Assembly: GCF_000211855.2 (NCBI RefSeq)
Contig: NC_015638.1
Span: forward strand, 1,426,001 to 1,490,000
Reading direction: 5' to 3'
Length of the DNA: 64,000 bases
Source: Lacinutrix sp. 5H-3-7-4
Lineage (GTDB): Bacteria > Bacteroidota > Bacteroidia > Flavobacteriales > Flavobacteriaceae
Shown: piece after piece, positions 1-7,590 of the stretch
Layout: each line of letters begins with the position of its first letter
How positions within the stretch are numbered: position 1 is the first letter of the stretch
Position numbers and translations under genes: made by a program
The notes under the pieces: model-generated
Told to the model about the DNA's origin: nothing
Database searches by the model: none
Seen by the model: the letters and a program-made list of their open reading frames with translations, nothing else

Positions 1-663
1 ACCTATAACAGTAATTTCTTTTCTAACCCAATCTACAGGCATATTAGCAAACTCTAATGCATTTTTTTTACCAGCATTCTCTATTCTAATAGCATGCTTT
101 TTACCGATGCCCCAAATGTCTTTTATTTTGCATTCGTTTAGTAAAAACTGTCTTTTGCTTTCTGTGTCTACAACATATACATTATTGTTTTTAGTTATTT
201 TTTTCGCATATTTATTTGCTATTTTAGATAGTGATTTTGTTTTAGCGATGCCAACACCTACGGGAATTCCGGTGTTTTTATAAACTGTATCTTTTATTTT
301 GTGAGCTATAATTTCTAGTTCTTCAATTTTATAATGCGATAGGTCTACAAAGCTTTCATCAATACTATATTCTTCAACTAATGGAGAAAAGTCTCTAAGT
401 GTATCCATAACTCTTTTTGATAAATCACTATATAGAGTATAATTAGAAGAAAAGCACACAACATTATTTCGGGATAATAAATCTTTTATTTTAAAAACCG
501 GTTGGAACATAGGTATATGTGCTAGTGCTTTAGCTTCTTTGTTGGCTGCTATTATACAGCCATCATTATTACTTAAAACCACTACTGGTTTATTTTGTAA
601 ATCTGGCCTAAATACTTGTTCGCAAGAGGCATAAAAACTATTACAATCTACCAATGCTATCAT
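1..663 (-). CDS. umuC: Y-family DNA polymerase V catalytic subunit UmuC (C-terminus cut by the window edge)
   Basis: About 221 N-terminal residues are visible. The protein opens with [18 protein letters not shown], the Y-family motif carrying the first catalytic Asp and the steric-gate region, followed by a [12 protein letters not shown] palm motif. Further on, [10 protein letters not shown] is the helix-hairpin-helix part of the palm/thumb boundary. Known family role: error-prone translesion synthesis with UmuD'. The ATG shares one base with the TAA of the upstream umuD (TAATG), so the two are translationally coupled. Roughly half of the usual 420 residues lies outside the window. Confidence 0.93.
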   Translation of the reverse strand, partial: MIALVDCNSFYASCEQVFRPDLQNKPVVVLSNNDGCIIAANKEAKALAHIPMFQPVFKIKDLLSRNNVVCFSSNYTLYSDLSKRVMDTLRDFSPLVEEYSIDESFVDLSHYKIEELEIIAHKIKDTVYKNTGIPVGVGIAKTKSLSKIANKYAKKITKNNNVYVVDTESKRQFLLNECKIKDIWGIGKKHAIRIENAGKKNALEFANMPVDWVRKEITVIG

Positions 664-1028
664 TATTTTACAGCTTTTATAATATATGTAATAACACCCC
701 AAACTTGTAGTGTTTCATTTTGCTTGTTTTCTATTTTTAGTATGGAAAACGCATCATCTTTAATTGCTAATATAAGTTGGTTGTTATTAGGTGTTAAGGA
801 TTTGTCTATAATGAGTACGTCATTTTCTTTAATACCATAGTTTACAAATGAATTATCTGCAACTCTAACATAAAAAGTTGCCGAAGGATTACTTACTAAT
901 GCTTCATTTAAATCTATTCTTGGCTCTGTATAATGTGTCGCCGGACTTGAAAATCCTGTTTGTGATGGTCTTGTTACTCTATGGTTTTTAGACGACCTCT
1001 TTATGTAATATGTTTTATTTTCTGTCAT
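663..1028 (-). CDS. umuD: UmuD-like S24-family protein, short, catalytic lysine position not conserved
   Basis: 121 residues against 139 in E. coli UmuD. It aligns without gaps over the first 99 residues: the GFSSPA cleavage-site region (residues 25-30), RIDLNEAL (37-44) and the nucleophile Ser60 in DNSF. At position 97, where the family has the general-base lysine, this protein has Leu (SILKI), with a lysine one step later at 98. About 18 residues between Lys98 and the final strand ([15 protein letters not shown]) are missing. Known role: UmuD self-cleaves on RecA filaments to activate UmuC. Whether this one can cleave is doubtful. A perfect palindrome covers its start codon. It is cotranscribed with umuC. 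Confidence 0.88.
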   Translation of the reverse strand: MTENKTYYIKRSSKNHRVTRPSQTGFSSPATHYTEPRIDLNEALVSNPSATFYVRVADNSFVNYGIKENDVLIIDKSLTPNNNQLILAIKDDAFSILKIENKQNETLQVWGVITYIIKAVK

Positions 1029-1052
1029 ATTTTGTAAAATTACAAAATATGA
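1025..1052. promoter_or_regulatory. Perfect palindromic operator-like site over the umuD start codon
   Basis: Two 13-base arms, TCATATTTTGTAA and TTACAAAATATGA, are exact reverse complements separated by AA. The site includes the umuD ATG (1026-1028) and extends 24 bases upstream. A dyad of this size at the front of an SOS-type operon is most simply a repressor site (LexA/S24 or XRE family). The binder is not identified here. Confidence 0.6.
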
Positions 1053-1091
1053 ATTTTAAATTTGTCTGTAAGCAAAAAATAATTTGTTTAA

Positions 1092-1127
1092 AAACAAAAA
1101 ATCCTAAACGTTTAAGGTTTAGGATTT
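1092..1127. terminator. Bidirectional terminator between ahcY and umuDC
   Basis: Ten-base stem AATCCTAAAC (1100-1109) pairs with GTTTAGGATT (1117-1126) around a 7-base loop. On the minus strand it is followed by a T-rich run just after the ahcY stop. On the plus strand it is followed by eight Ts. Confidence 0.8.
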
Positions 1128-1150
1128 TTTTTATAATGAGATTTTTAATC

Positions 1151-2467
1151 TTAATATCTGTAGTGCTCAGGCTTATATGGTCCTTCTACGGTTACACCAA
1201 TATAATCTGCTTGGTAATCTTTAAGTTCTGTTAACTCAACACCAATTTTTTCTAAGTGTAATTTTGCTACTTTCTCATCTAAATGTTTTGGTAACATATA
1301 AACGTCATTTTCATAATTATCACTGTTTTTCCAAAGCTCAATTTGTGCTAAAGTTTGATTTGTAAAAGAGTTACTCATTACAAAACTAGGGTGACCAGTT
1401 GCACAACCTAAGTTTACTAAACGACCTTCGGCTAAAATAATAATATCTTTACCATCAATAGTATACTTATCTACTTGAGGCTTGATAGTATTTTTAGTGT
1501 TTCCGTAGTTTTCGTTTAACCAAGCCATTTGTATTTCATTGTCAAAATGTCCAATGTTACATACTATGGTTTTGTCTTTCATTGCTTTAAAGTGCTCTGC
1601 ACGAACAATGTCTTTATTCCCAGTTGTAGTAATTACAATGTCACTATTTCCAACGACAGTTTCTAATTTTTTAACTTCAAAACCATCCATTGCAGCTTGT
1701 AAAGCACAAATTGGATCAATTTCTGTAACGGTAACAATACTTCCTGCTCCTTTAAAAGACGCAGCAGTACCTTTACCAACATCGCCATAACCACATACAG
1801 TTACACGCTTACCAGCAAGCATAACATCTGTTGCACGACGTATAGCATCTACAGCACTTTCTTTACAACCATATTTATTATCGAATTTAGACTTGGTTAC
1901 AGAGTCGTTTACGTTAATTGCTGGCATTGGTAAAGTTCCATTTTTTACACGTTCGTAAAGTCTGTGAACACCTGTTGTCGTTTCTTCACTTAAACCTTTA
2001 ATTCCTTCAGCTAATTCTGGATATTTATCTAATACCATATTTGTTAAATCTCCACCATCATCAAGAATCATGTTTAATGGTTGTCTGTCTTCACCAAAAA
2101 ATAAAGTTTGTTCTATACACCAATCAAACTCTTCTTCTGTCATGTCTTTCCATGCATAAACAGCGGTTCCTGCATCTGCAATTGCAGCAGCAGCTTGATC
2201 TTGTGTAGAGAAAATGTTACAAGAACTCCAAGTAACTTCTGCGCCTAAAGCTTGTAAAGTTTCAATTAAAACAGCAGTTTGAATAGTCATGTGTAAACAT
2301 CCTGCAATTCTAGCGCCTTTTAATGGTTGCTCGTTTTTATACTCTTCGCGTAAACTCATTAAACCAGGCATTTCTGCTTCGGCTAATTCTATTTCTTTTC
2401 TTCCCCAAGCGGCAAGAGACATATCTTTTACCTTATTAGGTACGTAAGGAATTGTTTTAGTGCTCAT
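1151..2467 (-). CDS. ahcY: Adenosylhomocysteinase (SAH hydrolase)
   Basis: 438 residues, full length. It carries the Rossmann NAD-binding motif [10 protein letters not shown], the substrate-domain segment [15 protein letters not shown] and the family C-terminus KPEHYRY. It hydrolyses S-adenosylhomocysteine to adenosine and homocysteine in the cytosol, closing the methylation cycle. It is monocistronic: a terminator follows and a TATCTTTG promoter element lies about 100 bases upstream. The roughly 100-base leader was read for a known SAM/SAH riboswitch and none was recognised. Confidence 0.98.
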   Translation of the reverse strand: MSTKTIPYVPNKVKDMSLAAWGRKEIELAEAEMPGLMSLREEYKNEQPLKGARIAGCLHMTIQTAVLIETLQALGAEVTWSSCNIFSTQDQAAAAIADAGTAVYAWKDMTEEEFDWCIEQTLFFGEDRQPLNMILDDGGDLTNMVLDKYPELAEGIKGLSEETTTGVHRLYERVKNGTLPMPAINVNDSVTKSKFDNKYGCKESAVDAIRRATDVMLAGKRVTVCGYGDVGKGTAASFKGAGSIVTVTEIDPICALQAAMDGFEVKKLETVVGNSDIVITTTGNKDIVRAEHFKAMKDKTIVCNIGHFDNEIQMAWLNENYGNTKNTIKPQVDKYTIDGKDIIILAEGRLVNLGCATGHPSFVMSNSFTNQTLAQIELWKNSDNYENDVYMLPKHLDEKVAKLHLEKIGVELTELKDYQADYIGVTVEGPYKPEHYRY

Positions 2468-2565
2468 ATTTTTTTCTTAATTTTTATAAAATGATTAGCC
2501 TTTGGGATTTAGGACTTAAAATGGTTAAATTCGCCATAGAAAGTGATAAAAAGCCTTAGACGCTG

Positions 2566-2573
2566 CAAAGATA
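2566..2573 (-). promoter_or_regulatory. Bacteroidota -7 element for ahcY
   Basis: On the minus strand the octamer reads TATCTTTG, an exact match to the TAnnTTTG -7 consensus of Bacteroidota. It lies 98 bases before the ahcY ATG. I found no TTG at a good -33 distance, so the call rests on one element. Confidence 0.5.
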
Positions 2574-2596
2574 ATCAATAGAATTTAGAATATTAA

Positions 2597-3223
2597 ATGC
2601 CTCTTTATAAAACCATTAGTGTAAACTCACAAACTACTGTTAAAATCTGGAAGATAGAAGAGTCTTTTAGTGAATTAATGGATCCAATTTCTTTAAAAGA
2701 TGACAGCCTTACTCGTGTTGGTAAGATGAAAAGCGAACTACACCAGCGTGGCTTTTTAAGTGTTAGGCATCTACTTGCTGCATTTGGCTATACAGACCAC
2801 GATTTATATTATGATAATAATGGAAAGCCACATTTAAAAGATGGTAAAGAAATTTCTATTACGCACTCGTTTACATTTTCGGGTGTTATAATTAGTGATA
2901 CTAAAATAGGAATTGATATAGAAAAGCAAAGAGAAAAAATTGTAAAAATAGCTGGTAAGTTTGTAGATTATGAGTTTGATTATCTAGACAAAAAATGTGC
3001 AGAATACGTTAAAAAACTTACTGTAATTTGGTGTATAAAAGAATCTTTATACAAATTATATGCAACTCCAGGATTAAGTTTTTTACAAAACACTTTGGTG
3101 ATTCCTTTTGAGTTACAAGATAAAAAAACAATATCTTGGATAGATTATAATAACAAAAAAACGCGTTATAATGTTGAGTTTTTAGAGTTTGAGGGATTCA
3201 CATGTGCTTATGCTTTACTTTAA
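2597..3223 (+). CDS. 4'-phosphopantetheinyl transferase (Sfp-type)
   Basis: 208 residues. The Mg/CoA-binding motif GIDIE (residues 105-109) and WCIKESLYKLY (145-155, the WxxKE signature) are both present, with SITHS (87-91) upstream as in Sfp. The enzyme transfers phosphopantetheine from CoA to a serine of carrier proteins. Its ATG lies 129 bases from the divergent ahcY start, and its stop is immediately followed by the next gene's ATG with no gap. It therefore heads the seven-gene operon 2597-7326. Confidence 0.9.
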   Translation: MPLYKTISVNSQTTVKIWKIEESFSELMDPISLKDDSLTRVGKMKSELHQRGFLSVRHLLAAFGYTDHDLYYDNNGKPHLKDGKEISITHSFTFSGVIISDTKIGIDIEKQREKIVKIAGKFVDYEFDYLDKKCAEYVKKLTVIWCIKESLYKLYATPGLSFLQNTLVIPFELQDKKTISWIDYNNKKTRYNVEFLEFEGFTCAYALL

Positions 3224-3952
3224 ATGAAAGAGATTTTAAATAATATAATACTGTCATCTAAATTAAAGAAACCATTGTTGGCTATTTTAATAGATCCAGA
3301 TAAATTTAATATAAATAATACATCGCAATTTATAGATAAAGCTCATAAATCTAGGGCAACACATATATTTGTTGGAGGCAGTACAGTAAAAAAAAACGAA
3401 ACTCAAGAGTTAGTTTTAGTTTTAAAAAAACACACACAGTTACCAGTAGTTTTATTTCCAGGAGATGTTAGCCAGCTTGCAAAAACTGCCGATGCTCTTT
3501 TGTATTTGGTTTTAGTTTCTGGCAGAAACCCAGAATATTTAATAGAGCAACAAATAAAATCTGTTCCATTTTTAAGGAGCACAGCGTTAGAAGTTATCCC
3601 AACCGGTTATATTTTAATTGATGGAAAAAAGCATACAGCAACACAAAAAGTAACAAACACAAAACCTTTAGATAGTGTTTCAGAAATTGTAGATACAGCA
3701 AAAGCTTCAGAGTATTTAGGCTATAAGTTAATATACTTAGAGGCAGGAAGTGGTGCAAAACAAGAAGTTTCAGCTAATATTATTAAAGCAGTAAAAAAAG
3801 ATGTAAACTTACCATTAATAGTTGGTGGCGGAATAAGAAATAAAAAACAACTTGAAACTGCTTATAATGCAGGAGCAGATGTTGTGGTAATTGGTACTGC
3901 TTTTGAAGAAGACGAATCGTTTTTTAATGATTTAAGTAAAAATTTAGTTTAA
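3224..3952 (+). CDS. Geranylgeranylglyceryl phosphate synthase family protein (group II)
   Basis: 242 residues, a TIM-barrel prenyltransferase of the GGGPS/PcrB family. It has LIDPDK near the N-terminus (22-27), the phosphate-binding GGST (51-54), YLEAGSG, and the C-terminal GGGIR phosphate loop. Family members condense a polyprenyl diphosphate with glycerol-1-phosphate, the first ether-bond step of archaeal lipids. Group II enzymes are known from Bacteroidota. The start abuts the phosphopantetheinyl transferase stop. The biological product in flavobacteria is uncertain. Confidence 0.88.
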   Translation: MKEILNNIILSSKLKKPLLAILIDPDKFNINNTSQFIDKAHKSRATHIFVGGSTVKKNETQELVLVLKKHTQLPVVLFPGDVSQLAKTADALLYLVLVSGRNPEYLIEQQIKSVPFLRSTALEVIPTGYILIDGKKHTATQKVTNTKPLDSVSEIVDTAKASEYLGYKLIYLEAGSGAKQEVSANIIKAVKKDVNLPLIVGGGIRNKKQLETAYNAGADVVVIGTAFEEDESFFNDLSKNLV

Positions 3953-3962
3953 AAATATAAGT

Positions 3963-4223
3963 ATGAAAATTTCGGTAGAGTTAACTTTAACGCCATTACA
4001 AGATGATTTTGAGCCAGTAATAATTAAATTTATAAAAAAACTAAGAGCTTCTAACTTGAAAGTTTTAGAAAACCCTTTAAGTACACAGGTTTATGGTGAT
4101 TATGATGAAGTGATGAGGTTGTTGACAACAGAAATAAAAGAATCGTTTCAGCTTATAGAAAATGGATTGATTTATATAAAAATTGTAAAATCAGATCGTC
4201 ACGACTATGAACCAAATTTCTAA
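3963..4223 (+). CDS. Thiamine-binding-like small protein (YkoF/MTH1187 fold)
   Basis: 86 residues, a single ferredoxin-like domain. The pattern MKISVELTLTPL, a central STQVYGDYDEVM and a final strand YIKIVK resembles the thiamine-binding protein family (PF01910 type). Proteins of this family bind thiamine or hydroxymethylpyrimidine compounds in the cytosol. Its 3' end overlaps the PnuC gene by 17 bases. Together with the TPP-controlled receptor downstream this points to vitamin B1 handling. The family call is by pattern and is moderately sure. Confidence 0.65.
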   Translation: MKISVELTLTPLQDDFEPVIIKFIKKLRASNLKVLENPLSTQVYGDYDEVMRLLTTEIKESFQLIENGLIYIKIVKSDRHDYEPNF

Positions 4224-4839
4224 CTTCTTTTTTGAAACTTACCAAAATAGAGAAACCTATTTAATAATTTTAGAAGCCATAGCTTTTGTTTTTGGTATTG
4301 CCAGTGTAGTTTTTGCAAAAAGAGAGAACATTCTTGTTTATCCAACAGGTTTAGTAGCAACAATTATTACAGTTTACATATTTCTACATGATGAATTAAT
4401 GGGTGATATGATGCTGAATTTCTATTACTCTGTAATGAGCATTTACGGTTGGTGGAATTGGTCCAGGAAAAAAGAAGATAAATACGTTGTTCCAATTTCA
4501 AGAACAAATAATAAGGAAAAAGCGATAGGTTTTTTAATGTTTTTAATCACAATGGTAGTTACTTATTTTGTTTATAAAGCTTATGGTACAACAATAGACT
4601 CGTCTAATTATATAGATATTTTTACATCTGGAGTGTTTTTTACAGCAATGTGGTTTATGGCAAATAAAAAACTAGAAAACTGGACACTTTGGATTTTTGC
4701 CGATTTAATAACAGTCCCATTATATGCTTATAGAGGTTGGGGAATGTTTTCTCTACAGTATTTAATATTTACCATATTAGCAATACAAGGATATTTAACA
4801 TGGAAAAAAAGCTTGAACAAACAAAAAGTGACTGCTTAA
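4207..4839 (+). CDS. pnuC: PnuC-family vitamin transporter (nicotinamide riboside or thiamine, PnuT-like)
   Basis: 210 residues with about seven hydrophobic segments and the family motif YGWWNW near residue 80. PnuC proteins are inner-membrane facilitators whose substrate is trapped by cytosolic phosphorylation. Context is split: a thiamine-binding-like gene overlaps upstream and a TPP riboswitch lies nearby, while the overlapping downstream gene is a NadR-like kinase, which suggests nicotinamide riboside. It overlaps both neighbours (17 and 40 bases). Confidence 0.88.
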   Translation: MNQISNFFFETYQNRETYLIILEAIAFVFGIASVVFAKRENILVYPTGLVATIITVYIFLHDELMGDMMLNFYYSVMSIYGWWNWSRKKEDKYVVPISRTNNKEKAIGFLMFLITMVVTYFVYKAYGTTIDSSNYIDIFTSGVFFTAMWFMANKKLENWTLWIFADLITVPLYAYRGWGMFSLQYLIFTILAIQGYLTWKKSLNKQKVTA

Positions 4840-5369
4840 AAATAGCTTTATTTGGTCCAGAATCTACTGGGAAAACCACTTTAGCGAAAGCATTAGCAGC
4901 ACATTATAAAACCAATTGGGTACCTGAGTTTGCACGTGATTATTTACAAAAAAAATGGAACGAAGAAGCAAAAATATGTGAGTTAGAAGATATTTTACCA
5001 ATTGGTATTGGGCAAATGGAACTTGAAAATAAATTAACAAAAGAAGCAAATAAACTATTGTTTTGTGACACTAATCTTTTAGAGACTCAAGTCTATTCAG
5101 AAGTTTATTACTCAGGAGCTTGCCCAAACGAAATTAAAAAATATGCATTTAAAAACACTTACGATTTATACTTTTTAACGTATATTGATACGCCTTGGGA
5201 AGCAGACGATTTGCGAGATAAACCCAATGAAAGAGAAAAAATGTTTGATGCATTTCAAGATGCCTTAGAAAATAATAATATACCATACATTATTTTAAAA
5301 GGAACAAAACAAAAGCGTCTTGAAACAGCAATACAATATATAGACCAATTAATTAAAAGTAAGCCGTGA
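4800..5369 (+). CDS. NadR-like P-loop kinase (AAA_28 type)
   Basis: 189 residues from the ATG at 4800. A longer upstream reading adds 21 residues inside pnuC and is less likely. The N-terminal Walker A is FGPESTGKTTLAK, followed by WVPEFARDYL, the pattern of the ribosylnicotinamide kinase domain of NadR. There is no NadR helix-turn-helix or adenylyltransferase domain. A kinase translationally coupled to pnuC fits metabolic trapping of the imported vitamin. Whether it phosphorylates nicotinamide riboside or thiamine cannot be told from sequence. Confidence 0.8.
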   Translation: MEKKLEQTKSDCLKIALFGPESTGKTTLAKALAAHYKTNWVPEFARDYLQKKWNEEAKICELEDILPIGIGQMELENKLTKEANKLLFCDTNLLETQVYSEVYYSGACPNEIKKYAFKNTYDLYFLTYIDTPWEADDLRDKPNEREKMFDAFQDALENNNIPYIILKGTKQKRLETAIQYIDQLIKSKP

Positions 5370-6919
5370 AATTTACTCAACAACAAATAGAGCAAATAGA
5401 AAAAAAAGGATTAACTCTAGAGCAAGTTTTTAAACAAATAGATATTTTTAAAACAGGATTGCCTTTCGTTAATTTAGAATCTGCAGCATCACTAGAACAT
5501 GGTATAAATAAGCTAAGTGAAGCTCAGGAAAACTTTTATTTAAGCTATTATCAAGAAGAGAAAGATAATTTAGAAATTGTAAAATTTGTACCAGCTTCTG
5601 GTGCAGCAACACGAATGTTTAAATTTTTATTTGAGTTTTTGTCTAATTACAATAAAAACAAACAAACAATAAACTCTTACATTAATAAAAATAAGGCGAC
5701 AGAGTTATCTCTTTTTGGTGTAGGTTTAGAAAAATTTCCATTTTATAAATATGTTTTAAATGAAGTCGAAAAATATGTTCCAAAATTTAAATCTCTATCT
5801 GTAGACGATAAAGCGCTTGAGTTTATAAAAACAATTTTAAATGAAGATAGATTAAACTTTGGTTTTTCTCCAAAAGGTTTATTACCTTTTCATAAGTATA
5901 AAGATCATATTGCTACAGCATTCGAGGAACATTTATTTGAAGCAGCTTTGTATGTTAAATCCAAAGGTGTTGCTAAAATTCATTTTACTATTTCAGAAAT
6001 ATATAAAAATAGATTTGACAAAGAGTTTGCTCGAATTCAAAAAATTGTTGAGCAAAAAACCAATACAAAATTCGAAATTTCATTTTCTTATCAAAAAAGT
6101 GCTACAGATACTATAGCGGTAAATTTAGAAAACGAACCATTTGTAGAAAGTGATGGAAGCTTATATTTTAGACCATCTGGTCATGGTGCATTATTATCTA
6201 ATTTAAACGATTTTGAAGCTGATATTATTTTTATAAAAAATATAGATAATGTAGTCGTGTATAAATATGAAAAAGAAGTTGCCAAGCATAAAAAAATATT
6301 GGCAGGTATTTTAATTGAAACTCAAAAACAAGCTTTTAAATATTTAAAAACATTAGAAAAAAACACACTTACAGAAGAAAAACTACTTGAAATAGCTAAG
6401 TTTTTAAGAAGTAAAATGAATGTAATTATCTCTTTAGAATTTGAAAAATACTCTCTAAAATATCAAAAAGAATACCTAGTAAATAAATTAAACAGGCCCA
6501 TTCGTGTTTGTGGTATGGTAAAAAATGAAGGAGAACCTGGTGGCGGACCATTTTGGGTAAAAGACCAAGCAAATAACATATCCTTACAAATTGTAGAATC
6601 TGTACAAATAGATAAAAAAAATAAGCACCAAAAAAGCATATTAAAACGCGCAACACACTTTAACCCAGTAGATTTAGTTTGCGGTATAAGAAATTATAAA
6701 GGTGAAGCATTCGATTTGTCTCAATTTGTAGATGAAAAAACCGCATTTATAACCATGAAAACAAAAACAGGAAAAGAAATAAAAGCTTTAGAACTTCCTG
6801 GCTTGTGGAATGGAAGTATGGCAAATTGGAATACTATTTTTGTGGAAGTACCGTTAGTAACATTTAATCCCGTAAAAACAGTAAACGATTTGCTAAAACC
6901 TACACATCAAATTTCATAA
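5366..6919 (+). CDS. DUF4301 family protein
   Basis: 517 residues, matching the length of DUF4301 proteins common in Bacteroidota. The segment FVPASGAATRMFK (about residues 72-84) looks like a nucleotide-sugar or phosphate-binding loop, and RPSGHGALL lies mid-protein. It starts with GTG, and the GTGA overlap with the kinase stop supports that start. No transmembrane segment or signal peptide. The position inside a vitamin-uptake operon suggests a cytosolic enzyme, but the reaction is unknown. Confidence 0.8.
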   Translation: MKFTQQQIEQIEKKGLTLEQVFKQIDIFKTGLPFVNLESAASLEHGINKLSEAQENFYLSYYQEEKDNLEIVKFVPASGAATRMFKFLFEFLSNYNKNKQTINSYINKNKATELSLFGVGLEKFPFYKYVLNEVEKYVPKFKSLSVDDKALEFIKTILNEDRLNFGFSPKGLLPFHKYKDHIATAFEEHLFEAALYVKSKGVAKIHFTISEIYKNRFDKEFARIQKIVEQKTNTKFEISFSYQKSATDTIAVNLENEPFVESDGSLYFRPSGHGALLSNLNDFEADIIFIKNIDNVVVYKYEKEVAKHKKILAGILIETQKQAFKYLKTLEKNTLTEEKLLEIAKFLRSKMNVIISLEFEKYSLKYQKEYLVNKLNRPIRVCGMVKNEGEPGGGPFWVKDQANNISLQIVESVQIDKKNKHQKSILKRATHFNPVDLVCGIRNYKGEAFDLSQFVDEKTAFITMKTKTGKEIKALELPGLWNGSMANWNTIFVEVPLVTFNPVKTVNDLLKPTHQIS

Positions 6920-7326
6920 TGTTTAATGAAGAGTTACTTATAAAAGAGTTTAATTTTAAAGCAATAAGAAGTTCTGGAGCTGGAGGACAGCATGTAAATA
7001 AAGTATCAACAAAAGTTGAGTTGTCTTTTGCTATTTTAGAATCTAACGTACTCAATGAAGAGCAAAAACAAAAAATTTTAAAAAAACTCGCAAACCGAAT
7101 CTCAAAAGATGGTGCTTTTATTTTACAATGCGGAGAAAGTAGAAGTCAATACCGAAACAAAAATATTGCAATTTTTAAAACAATAGAACTACTAAAATCT
7201 GCTTTACGTACTAATAAAAAAAGAATATCTACAAAAGTTCCAAAAGCAGTAAAACTAAAAAGATTAAAAAATAAACGCCTAAACTCTAATAAAAAAACAA
7301 ATAGAAAAAAGCCAGATTTAAATTAA
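6919..7326 (+). CDS. arfB: Peptidyl-tRNA hydrolase ArfB-like, class I release-factor domain
   Basis: 135 residues. RSSGAGGQHVNK carries the catalytic GGQ of class I release factors. There are no codon-recognition domains. The C-terminus is very basic (KKRISTKVPKAVKLKRLKNKR), which in ArfB/YaeJ enters the empty mRNA channel of stalled ribosomes. Role: rescue of non-stop ribosomes by peptidyl-tRNA hydrolysis. It shares one base with the DUF4301 stop (TAATG). Last gene of the operon. Confidence 0.9.
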   Translation: MFNEELLIKEFNFKAIRSSGAGGQHVNKVSTKVELSFAILESNVLNEEQKQKILKKLANRISKDGAFILQCGESRSQYRNKNIAIFKTIELLKSALRTNKKRISTKVPKAVKLKRLKNKRLNSNKKTNRKKPDLN

Positions 7327-7399
7327 AATAATACTTTTTTAAGAATTATAAACTAATAAAAAAGTAAGTGTAATTTATATTATTTAAAAAAATGTAGAT

Positions 7400-7407
7400 T
7401 ACCTTTG
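7400..7407 (+). promoter_or_regulatory. Promoter -7 element upstream of the TPP riboswitch
   Basis: TACCTTTG matches TAnnTTTG exactly and sits just 5' of the riboswitch, so transcription would begin near 7413 and include the whole aptamer. No clear -33 TTG was found. Confidence 0.55.
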
Positions 7408-7417
7408 CAGCGTTCTC

Positions 7418-7490
7418 AAAAAAGGGGTGCCAATAAACGGCTGAGATCATACCCATTGAACCTAGAACAGGTAATGCTGTTTAGGAAATT
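7418..7490 (+). promoter_or_regulatory. TPP (THI-box) riboswitch
   Basis: Contains the invariant blocks in order: GGGGTGCC (7424-7431), GGCTGAGA (7439-7446), an ACCC block, GAACCTAGAACAGGTAATGCTG (7458-7479) and a closing AGGAAA. This is the canonical thiamine-pyrophosphate aptamer. About 100 bases separate it from the receptor ATG. No strong terminator hairpin is seen, so control of translation initiation is likely. Confidence 0.95.
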
Positions 7491-7590
7491 TAAACAAAAC
7501 AACTTTAGCATAAGTGAGAGTTTTTTGTTGTACAATAATTATTAAACAGAATAATTGCCTCTTTTTATTCGTAATTTAAATGAATTTCGA

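Noticed and set aside
1539-1790. 83-residue reading frame on the plus strand inside ahcY
   Set aside because: Antisense shadow of a strongly conserved gene; no start context and no family features.
2468-2596. Possible SAM/SAH riboswitch in the ahcY leader
   Set aside because: Leader is long enough, but none of the conserved SAM or SAH aptamer blocks could be found.
4737-4799. 21-residue N-terminal extension of the NadR-like kinase
   Set aside because: It lies inside pnuC, lacks similarity to kinases, and the ATG at 4800 starts right before the conserved P-loop domain.
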